Shown here in pieces: positions 34,869-44,300 of a stretch of 64,000 nt of DNA. The stretch spans positions 93,713 to 157,712 of the IMG/VR virus record IMGVR_UViG_3300031951_000022, one strand, 5' to 3'. Within the stretch, counting starts at the first letter, position 1; the number at the start of each line of letters is the position of its first letter. The notes below the pieces were generated by a model. It had not been told where the DNA came from and searched no databases. It saw only the letters and a program-made list of their open reading frames with translations. A program made the position numbers and the translations under genes. This stretch comes from a virus.

Positions 34869-36285
34869 CTACTATAAAGCCTTCATTATTAGTTTTAACG
34901 TTGTTTACAATTTCTAGTCTCGTTCTACCTTCTGTAATCTTAGCACACCAACCCTTCATGAAACAATTAATATAATCGTTATCATCCAAACCTCCTCCGT
35001 GACGACTAATAACCGGGATTAATTTTCTATTACCATTATCGGAACCATCTTCCGCTATTTCTTCGTCGCTCTTACGTTTGAAAATACTAAAATTGCTACA
35101 TAACCATATAATACGATCTGATCCGCTTGCAGAGTCAGTACTTTCTTTAGTTATACCGTCTCTGTTTAACTGAATAAAGGCCACAATAGGCACCTTATAT
35201 CTTACAGCAAAATTATGTAGACTGGTCATCATAAAGCCTAATACCTGATATTCTTTCAAGTCTTGACTAATACCAGCGCTATCCATGAGTTTTAGATAGT
35301 CATAAAATATAACACATTCTTTAGCTGTTCCGTCATCATTTAAGCCAACCTCTTTTACAAGCCATCTTCTCATAATCGCCAGCTGATCTTCAAATGGCTT
35401 ACCGGCTATACTTTTATGATATAGCTTCATGTTCTTTAGTTCTTGTACAGATTTACTTATTTTATTTTTCTTGTCTGGAGATTCAGAGAACTTTCCAGTT
35501 TCGATAACATTAATTTCTATCTCGCTCATCATAGCTAATAATCTGTGAATATGATCTTCTTTATTCATTTCTGTATCCATGTTTAAAACAGGAATACCTA
35601 GGGAAGCAATATTTTTACCCATATTATCTGACAATAGTGTTTTACCGGTTTTGGGTCTAGCTCCGATAACATTAATAGTTCCTTTTCTTAATCCTCCCCC
35701 TATTGCCTGATCATAAATGGGAAAGCCGGTAGGAATACCTACTTGATCGATCTTATTTTCTTCAAGGTTCTTAATATATTCTTCTACAGTAGCCCCAATT
35801 TGTTCGGGTCCAGAATCAGCATCATTAAGCAGTGAAGTGAAGTTAAAGATGCTATCTTCCGCTATTGCGATAATTGAAGATATGGGTTCATTACCACTAA
35901 CGTCTAAGATTTTATCTTGTGCTTGTTCTAGTTGTTTTCTCAGGAGTCTTGCGATTTCTAGCTTGCGAATTTTTGCAGCAAATCTTCTAACATTCTCTAG
36001 ACTTACTGGAAAATCCATAATAGCCTTGAGATGCTGTGTCTCTTCTTTTTTAGACAAGATATGAGAGACACCAATTTCCTGGGCTGTAGAATATATAGAT
36101 GCAATATCAATTGTGTTAGTATTATTGTCACATAACGTTTTTAAACATTTATAAATGATACTATTACTATCAATAGTAAAAGAGCTTTCCTGAATAATAT
36201 CTGCTATATCCAAATAAGCAGCATCTCCATATGTACAAATACCAGCCAAAACCGCTCTTTCTGCGGCGGGATCACACAAAATCAT
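34831..36285 (-). CDS. dnaB: DnaB-family replicative helicase
   Basis: 484 residues. An N-terminal helical domain begins MILCDPAAERAVLAGI. The RecA-like motor has NVIGARPKTGKTLLS (Walker A, 206-220), a DTEMNKEDH motif, IFYDYLKLMD (Walker B), IVAFIQLNRDG and ISRHGGG. These are the DnaB order H1-H4. I use ATG 36285, which makes a TAATG overlap with the upstream stop and has GGAG upstream. An earlier ATG at 36315 would read into the upstream gene. Works with the primase encoded next. Confidence 0.92.
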   Translation of the reverse strand: MILCDPAAERAVLAGICTYGDAAYLDIADIIQESSFTIDSNSIIYKCLKTLCDNNTNTIDIASIYSTAQEIGVSHILSKKEETQHLKAIMDFPVSLENVRRFAAKIRKLEIARLLRKQLEQAQDKILDVSGNEPISSIIAIAEDSIFNFTSLLNDADSGPEQIGATVEEYIKNLEENKIDQVGIPTGFPIYDQAIGGGLRKGTINVIGARPKTGKTLLSDNMGKNIASLGIPVLNMDTEMNKEDHIHRLLAMMSEIEINVIETGKFSESPDKKNKISKSVQELKNMKLYHKSIAGKPFEDQLAIMRRWLVKEVGLNDDGTAKECVIFYDYLKLMDSAGISQDLKEYQVLGFMMTSLHNFAVRYKVPIVAFIQLNRDGITKESTDSASGSDRIIWLCSNFSIFKRKSDEEIAEDGSDNGNRKLIPVISRHGGGLDDNDYINCFMKGWCAKITEGRTRLEIVNNVKTNNEGFIVDDYSNEEEIPFE

Positions 36286-36662
36286 TAGCCTGCTCCTGTT
36301 GAACACTTGTTGCACTTATATCTTTCTATAGACTCGATCAACATTGGTGCAACTTTGTCTTTTTTTCCGCAAACACGACACTGCACCTTGATATGTTCAA
36401 ATGGTGGCTTTCTCTCTGATGGTGGAGGCTTACGGATTTTCTTATCAATCTCCACATCTTCTTTGCACATGTTAAACTCAGGCATCCTACTGAATTTGTT
36501 CAAAGACTTTTTCTTTTTGGGTTGAGTAGCGGTTTCCTTCTTCACCCTCGTTTTTTTGGGCTGTGTAGTTGGAGTTATATTTTGTTCAGTTTGTGGTTCT
36601 TCTACAAGGCCACGCTGTAATATTGCTATTAGTTGTTTAATATCATCATTATTAAGACCCAT
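36285..36662 (-). CDS. Zinc-ribbon protein next to helicase
   Basis: 125 residues. The N-terminal 25 residues are helical. The middle is Lys/Thr/Pro-rich and likely disordered (TRVKKETATQPKKKKSLNKF). The C-terminus carries CRVCGKKDK and YKCNKCSTG, a four-Cys zinc ribbon. The basic linker and ribbon suggest nucleic-acid binding, perhaps helicase loading, but no family is recognised. TAATG overlap with dnaB supports co-expression. Confidence 0.55.
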   Translation of the reverse strand: MGLNNDDIKQLIAILQRGLVEEPQTEQNITPTTQPKKTRVKKETATQPKKKKSLNKFSRMPEFNMCKEDVEIDKKIRKPPPSERKPPFEHIKVQCRVCGKKDKVAPMLIESIERYKCNKCSTGAG

Positions 36663-37140
36663 GTTTCACCTTTGTTTTTTGAACTGACAAGATAATATCC
36701 GACAGGTTTTTTAACCCATTAGCCAAATAAGATAGTCTGTCGCTTCTTTGCTTGGCGTATTTCTTAATATTATTCACAGATTGGGCCTTGTCATTATGTT
36801 TAATAGCTTGTCCAGATTTTTCTAAATAGCCATAGCCTTTATAATTATTAATCTCATCTGCTATTAAATCTTTTAATGTTTCGTCTGCCCAATTGTATCT
36901 AGCTATTTCTCTATTAATTGTTCTTTGTGTATGAAAACTAAATTGGCCTAACCGATATGCTATTTGAGCACAATCTTCTGGTGTGAGCTTTTCTATTGTA
37001 TCTCTACTCATCGTTAAATATTGATTAAGTTCATCAGACGGCATAGTATCATCCTTATAGGTAGAAAAGCCTATGGACTGCTCATATTCATCTAATATTT
37101 CGTCCCAATATTTTACTTCGTCTTTCGCTGTTTTAAGCAT
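36652..37140 (-). CDS. Helical protein of unknown function
   Basis: 162 residues starting MLKTAKDEVKYWDEILDEYE. Almost entirely helical with charged residues (TIEKLTPEDCAQIAYRLGQF; AQSVNNIKKYAKQRSDRLSY). I choose ATG 37140 because AAAGGA stands six bases before it. An earlier in-frame ATG at 37176 lacks this. It overlaps the nuclease gene stop by eight bases. No family recognised. Confidence 0.55.
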   Translation of the reverse strand: MLKTAKDEVKYWDEILDEYEQSIGFSTYKDDTMPSDELNQYLTMSRDTIEKLTPEDCAQIAYRLGQFSFHTQRTINREIARYNWADETLKDLIADEINNYKGYGYLEKSGQAIKHNDKAQSVNNIKKYAKQRSDRLSYLANGLKNLSDIILSVQKTKVKHGS

Positions 37141-37540
37141 TGGAAATCCTTTCAAGCCAGATATCCGGAGATTCATTATAGGCTAATGATAAATATGTTA
37201 TATTGTTAATGTCGCACCACTCTTCTTTTTCTCTATCTCTCTTTTGGGCCTTCAAAAAGTTTAATACCGTACTGTGATAGAATGATATAAACTTATAATG
37301 TTGCTCACCATGAACTTCAAAACAAATCTTTTTAAGTGGAATATAAAAGTCTAAATATAGAGTCTCGTTTTTTCTTAAAGGTATTGGTACTTCCTCTAAT
37401 GTTTGTAGGGTAGGATATGCTAATTTAATTAATTCTCTAGCCTTAAGATGCAAGCTAGACTTATTTGCTATGTTACCCTTGGCCATATTTCCCGTTAATA
37501 GCCAATTATGAGAACCACCATCTAAATCTTTTATTAGCAT
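37133..37540 (-). CDS. Small PD-(D/E)XK nuclease-like protein (VSR/DUF559 type)
   Basis: 135 residues. LHLKARELIKLAYPTLQTLE is the leading helix. LYLDFYIPLKKICFEVHGEQH carries Asp and E-x-H, in place of the usual E-x-D, and a final strand ITYLSLAY. This is the VSR/DUF559 fold as in the 21907-22698 gene but without its DNA-binding part. It sits between recA and replication genes and overlaps both neighbours. It may process recombination intermediates or be a mobile nuclease remnant. Confidence 0.6.
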   Translation of the reverse strand: MLIKDLDGGSHNWLLTGNMAKGNIANKSSLHLKARELIKLAYPTLQTLEEVPIPLRKNETLYLDFYIPLKKICFEVHGEQHYKFISFYHSTVLNFLKAQKRDREKEEWCDINNITYLSLAYNESPDIWLERISNA

Positions 37541-38547
37541 TTTATGCCCATTGTATCCTTAACAGTTTTCACTAAATCATGATACGCTTTAGGATTCTCT
37601 AGTAGATAGTGTCTAACCTTTTCAGCTCCCTGAAATTTAGGCTTATCTTCTAAAGCAGTCAAAGTATACCAAGCACCACCTTTGTGAATGATACCCATGT
37701 CTGAGGCTAGTGTAATAGCTTCCATATATTTGTCAATACCCTGACCATATCTGATATAGCTTGTAATATTTCCTCCGGGTGGCCCTAAAGCAGAACATGC
37801 TACTTGCCACTCTATCTCTTGTCCTATTTGAGTACTATCGGCACTTAGAGTCCAAGGCTTGAAGGTTTTGGCTCTTAGCTTAATGTCTGTCTGATAGGCG
37901 ATAGCCTGACCGCTCTTCTCCTTAAATTCTGCACCATATCCTGTAGGATTACCCATTAGGTGAGTAATGCCAATAACAATATTTTTATTTACTGGAATAA
38001 CATTAGCGACCTTACGACAAAACTTAGCCAATAGTTTTGCTCCATCTGCTCTTTGCATCTTATCCATTTCGCTAGTAATTTCTGCTTCTGTACATAGTGC
38101 AGAGTAAGAGTCTATGATGAGTACGCATCCCGGTATCTCATTAATAATTTTTTCTGCAATCTGTAAATATTCTTCGCCGTGCAGAATCTTACCTTGTTGA
38201 CTACCGATAACGTGAAATCTATCTAAATCTAATCCGGGTATTCCTTCTAGATCTCTTTTTTTCAGTCTACCTTCAATATTTAGGTAGTACACTTCTCTTG
38301 GACTTTTCAAACCTCCTTGATATTCTGGTTTTTGTGCTGTAGCAGCGAAGTCTAGTGATGTTGTGGTTTTGCCGCATTTTGGTTGTCCGGTTAAGATAAC
38401 AAAACTACCTTCTGGTATGCCGCCATTCAAAATAATATCCAATGATGGACTAACAGGAATAATAACATTTTTACGATCAACAATGGCATTACCCGTTAGG
38501 ATAATATCATCTCCAAAGTTTTTTACCACATCGTCTTTAAGACTCAT
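37534..38547 (-). CDS. recA: RecA/UvsX-family recombinase
   Basis: 337 residues. PSLDIILNGGIPEGSFVILT then GQPKCGKTTTSLDF is the RecA Walker A (54-66). CVLIIDSYSALC is Walker B. NIVIGITHLMGNPTGYGAEF is the motif-III/L1 region. The family is RecA/UvsX, catalysing strand exchange and recombination-dependent replication. Length is like bacterial RecA. It overlaps the upstream gene by 11 bases and the nuclease gene by seven. Confidence 0.9.
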   Translation of the reverse strand: MSLKDDVVKNFGDDIILTGNAIVDRKNVIIPVSPSLDIILNGGIPEGSFVILTGQPKCGKTTTSLDFAATAQKPEYQGGLKSPREVYYLNIEGRLKKRDLEGIPGLDLDRFHVIGSQQGKILHGEEYLQIAEKIINEIPGCVLIIDSYSALCTEAEITSEMDKMQRADGAKLLAKFCRKVANVIPVNKNIVIGITHLMGNPTGYGAEFKEKSGQAIAYQTDIKLRAKTFKPWTLSADSTQIGQEIEWQVACSALGPPGGNITSYIRYGQGIDKYMEAITLASDMGIIHKGGAWYTLTALEDKPKFQGAEKVRHYLLENPKAYHDLVKTVKDTMGIKC

Positions 38548-38962
38548 TATCTAATCCCTTTAATTTAGAAATAATATTAGGTTTGACTTTTTGACCACCA
38601 AATTTTACATTATCAGAACGTTGTAGGTTCAATGACAGGTCTTGATTTTCATTACTTAGTTTGATCTGTTCTTGTTCTATGATAGCTGGTAGGTGTGGTG
38701 CTCGCAGAGAATATATTTTTGAAGCCTTGGGATTATTCAAGGCTCTAATAATAGCGGTTTCTGGATATTTTTTTAATAGTTGATACGCAGAAGCTATTTG
38801 ATTCCTATAATATTTTTCCCATTCTTTAGCAACCCAGAATCTATAATGTAGATCCTTCTTATCCTTTTGTGCCATCTTTTCACAGATTAGCTCTGTGATA
38901 TATTGGGCAGCAGATACGCTTTTCCCATTAGAGTACTTAGACGGATATTTTTTATTCGACAT
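38537..38962 (-). CDS. Conserved-type phage protein, unknown
   Basis: 141 residues. AAQYITELICEKMAQKDKKD then YRFWVAKEWEKYYRNQIASA is a helical Trp/Tyr-rich segment, followed by a polar tail with conserved-looking QKVKPNIISKLKGL. I recall such proteins near phage recA genes but cannot give a function. It overlaps recA by 11 bases, so it may assist recombination. That is context only. Confidence 0.5.
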   Translation of the reverse strand: MSNKKYPSKYSNGKSVSAAQYITELICEKMAQKDKKDLHYRFWVAKEWEKYYRNQIASAYQLLKKYPETAIIRALNNPKASKIYSLRAPHLPAIIEQEQIKLSNENQDLSLNLQRSDNVKFGGQKVKPNIISKLKGLDNES

Positions 38963-38975
38963 ATTCTAACTATTA

Positions 38976-39299
38976 TCAATCTCGCGGCCTGAAGATATAG
39001 CTTTGTGTTCTTTGCTTATGAGCATCCATATTCTTGATAAACTCATCAGAAAGCTGTGCGGCGCTCTCTGTCATAATACTTACTGTATTATTTTTCTTTG
39101 CTGATGTTTGTCTAATCATTAAGTCTTTAGTATGATCTTTTTTAGCCTTAGACGTTTTTTTGGTTTTACCAGCTTTGGCTATGACCGATTCTACCTGAGC
39201 TAAAGAAACCTTCAACTCTGTTGCAATATCTGATACTGACTTGTTTTGATCATACAGATACTTGATGGCGTATTCTGTTGTTTTAGATAGTCTGGGCAT
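38976..39299 (-). CDS. Helix-turn-helix DNA-binding protein
   Basis: 107 residues. AIKYLYDQNKSVSDIATELK then VSLAQVESVIAKAG is a helix-turn-helix of the sigma-region-4/transposase-like kind (residues 11-44). It is followed by a Lys-rich basic arm (KTKKTSKAKKDHTK). It probably binds DNA as a small regulator. TAATG overlap with the next upstream gene. Confidence 0.6.
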   Translation of the reverse strand: MPRLSKTTEYAIKYLYDQNKSVSDIATELKVSLAQVESVIAKAGKTKKTSKAKKDHTKDLMIRQTSAKKNNTVSIMTESAAQLSDEFIKNMDAHKQRTQSYIFRPRD

Positions 39300-39691
39300 T
39301 ATGATAACTCTCTTTCGGCATTATTAAGCCAAGCTAGATTTTTGGTGGTTAAAAAATTAAGGTATAGATCAAAGATTTTTTGGTTGACTTCTTTGAATTC
39401 AAATTGCTTTCTACCAATTTTCGATAAGAATTTGGTATTTTTGCCTTCGCTGTATAGTCCGATTGGATTATAAATCTTACCATATGTACCAATCTTGATA
39501 TAAAATCTGGTAGGCTTATCATCTGTGCGAACAGACTTGGCAACCACCTTGTTGTTTTCTGTTTTTGATTGTGGGCGATCATTATCATCTAAGAAATCAT
39601 GATCACCTAGTATAGTAAAGTATTCGTAGTGCTTTTCTGATGGTTCTCTGTTTTTTTGAAAAAACATAAAATCCGATGTTAGCTTGGCCAT
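39299..39691 (-). CDS. Unknown protein, 130 residues
   Basis: No family recognised. A basic, Phe/Tyr-rich sequence with the core FYIKIGTYGKIYNPIGLYSE and a C-terminal helix with LNFLTTKNLAWLNNAERE. It overlaps the FmdB-like gene by 13 bases and abuts the helix-turn-helix gene, so it belongs to this replication operon. Confidence 0.5.
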   Translation of the reverse strand: MAKLTSDFMFFQKNREPSEKHYEYFTILGDHDFLDDNDRPQSKTENNKVVAKSVRTDDKPTRFYIKIGTYGKIYNPIGLYSEGKNTKFLSKIGRKQFEFKEVNQKIFDLYLNFLTTKNLAWLNNAERELS

Positions 39692-40026
39692 ATTGTTTTA
39701 GTGCCTTTCTTCATTCGTGACATTCCTTTTGGTAGAGGCTTATCATCTACCGATTCTTTATAGCTATTATGTTTTTTATGTAGTTCTACCTTTTGATCGT
39801 CGCTAAGTCTGTCTCTGTTTCTGTTGGCTAGATCGCCTATCGTCTTTAGTTCGCTGTCAGACTTCTTTACAGAAGCACTTAATGTACTAACGTCTTTTAT
39901 ATAAAGCCTGTGTGTTGTTTTCTTATTGCATGAGATGCAATTAGGACTTTCAACATAGTCTTTTATATGAAAAAAAATTTCGAAGTCAGTATCGCACGAC
40001 TCGCAATGATATGAATATGTGGGCAT
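39679..40026 (-). CDS. FmdB-family zinc-ribbon protein
   Basis: 115 residues. MPTYSYHCESCDTDFEIF with CISCNKKTTHRLY is the FmdB zinc ribbon (C-x2-C twice). The remainder is a charged helical tail ending in GMSRMKKGTKTIWPS. ATG 40026 is chosen because it makes a TAATG overlap with the HNH gene and puts the ribbon at the N-terminus. The upstream ATG at 40062 would add unrelated residues. Function in phages is unclear. Some FmdB-like proteins act near portal or regulatory genes. Confidence 0.7.
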   Translation of the reverse strand: MPTYSYHCESCDTDFEIFFHIKDYVESPNCISCNKKTTHRLYIKDVSTLSASVKKSDSELKTIGDLANRNRDRLSDDQKVELHKKHNSYKESVDDKPLPKGMSRMKKGTKTIWPS

Positions 40027-40610
40027 TATAGTGAGTATGATTCTGGTAAATAAACTGTCCATTCCCTGGGTATATCTGTTCTTATCTTAGATAGGTGGTG
40101 AGCTATAGGCAAGTATTTGATACTTTTTTGGGGCGTTATTGGTAAATTTATTAGTGGCATATTGGCTTGCTTTGGTGTTCTGTTGCGTTTTTTTCTGTTG
40201 CACGTAATACATGCTGTTACTATATTGGTCCAAGAGGTTGGTGTTCCTATATTATGATTCCATAATGACTTAGGTATAACGTGGTCGTATGTTAATTCGT
40301 TCATGTCTTTGGAAACACCACAATATTGACACATATAATTATCTCGTATAAATAAATTCTTACGAGAAAACTTTACCCTATAAGAGTTAATCCTATAGTA
40401 TTTATTAGTTTTAGCTACTGCCGGTATGGGATACTTTTTATTATTAGTACCCATTATATAGTCATTTTTATAGAAGTCTATAATTTCTATGGTTGCGATT
40501 TGTGAGCTATCATTTTTCATAGACCAAATAATAGCCTTCTTCCAGTCAATAACTGTTAGAGGACTATAATCAGCATTTAAAACTAAGCATTGACTATTTT
40601 GGTTGTCCAT
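40026..40610 (-). CDS. HNH endonuclease
   Basis: 194 residues. CLVLNADYSPLTVIDWKKAI is the usual start of McrA/HNH proteins with VLNADYxPL. The nuclease is CQYCGVSKDMNELTYDHVIP, then CITCNRKKRNRTP, giving a zinc-ribbon HNH with DH as the metal and catalytic pair (about residues 98-150). It could be a stand-alone homing enzyme or an accessory to packaging or recombination. It overlaps phoH by 17 bases. Confidence 0.85.
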   Translation of the reverse strand: MDNQNSQCLVLNADYSPLTVIDWKKAIIWSMKNDSSQIATIEIIDFYKNDYIMGTNNKKYPIPAVAKTNKYYRINSYRVKFSRKNLFIRDNYMCQYCGVSKDMNELTYDHVIPKSLWNHNIGTPTSWTNIVTACITCNRKKRNRTPKQANMPLINLPITPQKSIKYLPIAHHLSKIRTDIPREWTVYLPESYSL

Positions 40611-41325
40611 TTTCGTAAGTGTCTAAGCGTCCAAGAATTTTGCCTATAATCGGATGTCTAACAATATCAGAAACATCCAAATATGATACTCCTATCCCCT
40701 CTACATTATCTAAAACGTTTGTCATAGTGTGAAACCCACCCTGCAAATGTCTATTTAGGTCTGACTGGCTAACGTCTCCAGTCAAAACCATCTTACTGTT
40801 TGTGCCAAGTCGTGTCAATAACATTTTTAGTTGATCGTATGAAGCATTTTGACATTCATCCGCCACTATAAAGCTGTCATGAAAATTACGACCTCTCATT
40901 AAGCCAAGAGGTACAATCTCGATCTTATTGTTGGTCTTAAGACTAGCATATAAAGCACTAGAGATAAAGTGGTTTACTTCGTCTAGTAAGGGCAATAGAT
41001 ACGGATGTAATTTTTCTTCTGCTGTTCCTGGTAAATACCCGATTTTTTCTCCGGACTCTACTACAGGTCTGGTTATAACTATCTTTTTGACCTTATTATC
41101 TAATAAATATTCCAAGGCCATACCAATAGCTATGTGTGTTTTACCACTACCAGCCACACCTTGACAAAAACTAATATAGTTTTCTGCTATAGTTCTAATA
41201 TATTGTTTTTGATTTTCTGTTCTTGGTTTTAATCTATTGCGGTAGATATCTCCAACCGGCTGAATATCATTAGTCAAATCAATAACTTTAGGTTTTTTCT
41301 TAATGTTTTTGCTTTTTTTTCTCAA
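40594..41325 (-). CDS. phoH: PhoH-like ATPase
   Basis: 243 residues. CQGVAGSGKTHIAIGMALEY is Walker A (54-73). ITRPVVESGEKIGYLPGT is the PhoH signature. FIVADECQNAS is Walker B, and GDVSQSDL with an arginine-containing C-terminus follows. It is a P-loop ATPase/RNA-helicase-like protein frequent in phages, with uncertain role in nucleic-acid turnover. Lys-rich N-terminal tail. Confidence 0.9.
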   Translation of the reverse strand: MRKKSKNIKKKPKVIDLTNDIQPVGDIYRNRLKPRTENQKQYIRTIAENYISFCQGVAGSGKTHIAIGMALEYLLDNKVKKIVITRPVVESGEKIGYLPGTAEEKLHPYLLPLLDEVNHFISSALYASLKTNNKIEIVPLGLMRGRNFHDSFIVADECQNASYDQLKMLLTRLGTNSKMVLTGDVSQSDLNRHLQGGFHTMTNVLDNVEGIGVSYLDVSDIVRHPIIGKILGRLDTYENGQPK

Positions 41326-41349
41326 GATATTTCCTTTACGGATAGTGGG

Positions 41350-44300
41350 TTAAATTAGACATGCACCGCCAGCGCAACTAATTTCCTCTATCCCGGTCGT
41401 GTTATCCTCTGTCTCAGCAAGTTGCGTATAATCAACCTTCTTAAAACTATTGAATAAATCACAATAGATCTTCCAATTATAGACGTCTTTCATGCAGTAT
41501 GTTAAACGTCTAATGTCGCTGTCGAAATATTTACCAGCAAAATTTTTCATTTTGGTCATAAACAGGAGCTTGTCTTGGTTGTCATTATCTTTAGCTTGAT
41601 TTAAGCTGACATAATCACAAGCCGCCCACAAGTTGTTGTTAAAGGCATTTAGAGCAAGCTCGATTAAACCGGAACACCACAATGCTGCGTCACCGTACTC
41701 TTTAACAATTTCACGACTAGTATAAACCGTTGTGAAAGGAGCCTGTGGATAGTCTTTATCTCCGCTTTGAGGAATTAATGATATGCCAGCAAAATACTTA
41801 CGATTATCATAAATATACTTTGTAACATCATCCCATTCATCTGGCTTAACCGTTACAGTGTTGCTAACATTATGACTTAGATAGTCTTGAGTACATAATG
41901 CTCTATTCTTGCCCGAGTTCACCCAATTCTTTTGCGTTTCTTTGACAACCTCCAACATTTCCACCGCTGGCAATTGATTTTTAAGCTTGGCTCCGTCTGG
42001 TACTTCTATTGGAAATTTAATAACCTCATCTGTGTTATTAGCTGACCAAGAAGATTTTTCACAGGCTTGTGGATTTAACTTCTTAAAGTGTTGGTATGGT
42101 GCTTCAAGAATATTGGACTGAACATGTCTAATATATCTCTTAGCGTGGTGTGGATGAATACCTGAGCTTGTGCCTAACATACTAGAAGATGTGCCTTCTG
42201 GCTTTAAACATGTTACTCTAGCGGCTTGATTGATGTCGATTTTCTTTGCTAGAGCCTTATTGGTGTCAACAGCAATTTTTGCACCCTTTGTAAGCACCTT
42301 TTCTGTTAAGACTAGATCATGCTTTTCCATAGTTCCTGTTAAGGATACTCCTAATAGGGCTTCTCTTGAAAAGATTTTTTCACTAACATCTCCTAAGTAC
42401 TCTAGCTTAGTAAAACCAGCCTGTAAAGTACCGATGATTGCTGCTGCTTTGCATCTTTCATAAAAGTCATCTTCATCAATAACGCTTGAGCAGTTAATGG
42501 TGGATAGGTTGCATCCTTGCCATCCACTTTTGCCACTTTCTTCATCAACTGGCCACATACCAATTTCTACACAAGGATTAAAAATCATTTCTGTGGATTC
42601 GCTCCAAATGAATCCTGGCTCACCAAACTCCTTGACGCTTTCCATTAATGTTTGGAATTCTTCAAATGTGGTATCGTTTTTGAGTAATAGGGCGGAGTTA
42701 TTACTACGTGCTCTTTGTGGATTTTCCATATACCAATTGCCAGTTTTAGCCTTAGCCATTTCTTCATCGTCTGGACTAAATAACGCTAAACTAGCAGAGC
42801 GACGAACACCACCACTTAATACAGCATCACTGCTATGCATTACAATATCATAAGCATCAATTGGCCTGAGTCTTTTTTGACCATTAGCAACACAACGATC
42901 TAATAAGGTTCTAATTTTTTCTAGACCATGTTGTAGTGGCTCAAATCCTGGAGCCTTACCTACGCCAGAGCTTAATGAAGATCCCTTAGTTCTGATATTA
43001 GAATAATCGAATACAACGTGTGTATTTTTATACTCCTTAAAATCCTCAACAGGCTTGCTAAAGTATGAGCTTAATAGTGCGCCTAGAGCATCAGCCCAGC
43101 CTTCGATACTATCGTCTACTACATATTTTGTGCCAACTCCTTCTTTTACATTATGTTCTAGTGTTGGTAGTTTAGCCACATGATGCTTTTGTACACTGAA
43201 TCCTGTACCACTACCACAGAGTAGTAGCCAAAAACACTCTTGGAAAAATCTTAATCTATCACAATAACTAGAAGTACAGTTTCCTGTTGTTAAACCATTT
43301 GCTAATACAAAACTATGATCCTCTTCTACTTCTAAACACCATACATGATCATATACTTTTGTATTCTTAATATTTGTTACCTTAAATTTAGCACAACTCT
43401 TTCCTCCAATATTATTAATTATACGGAATTTAATGGTATATGGTCTTGTACCAAAATTAGTTACTTGACCAGTTAAATCGGTTTCAGAAACTATGAAAAC
43501 ACCAGCAATAGGAAAACATTTTCTGATAAATTCAATATGATCCAAATTACTAGATTGAATATTTCTATAGATATTTTTTGTGTAATTTGTATTTAGTTCT
43601 CCATCTGCGTCTAAATATCCTCTTACAAATGCTCTAATTAATCTTGGTTCATCTTTTTCTGGATTTGGGGCAGTCTTAAGATAAGTGCCAGTATACGCCA
43701 TAAAGTCACCATCTAAACTTAATGATGAACTGTTTTTAAATCCAAGTTCTTCAAATCTATATTTGTATTTTATTTGATCTCCACATAATCTTACCATACT
43801 ATATTTATATGTACCATCTTTGTATTTAACTTTTGTGCCGTCTCCGTAAACATAGCCATAAGCCCAATAAAGTCTTTCGTCTGGCAAAGCATTATCGTAG
43901 TCAAAATCATTAAAAATATCCGGTACTGCTAATAATTCATCTCCAATATTTAAATCTTTTGTTTGTTTCTTTTGTAGTGTTCCATTAAGAAGCCAATCAT
44001 GACCACTAGTGGTAAGTATTTTAGTATCATCACTATTATGTCTAGATATTGTTACTTCTATTAATTCTTGATTTCCTCCGCTAACAACTTTTGCTCTCTT
44101 CCACATACCAGTATGTGTTAATACTGTTATTTCTTGACCATTAGAAAAATCAGCAAAAGATACGACACCTTCTGAAGATACAAATTTTGTATTCTTATGA
44201 AAACAATTATAGATTTTAGCATGACGTTTTAATATAGGTTCTCCACCAAACTGTAAGGCTCTTTGACTACCTAATACCTTTTTCTTGTACATCATATCAT

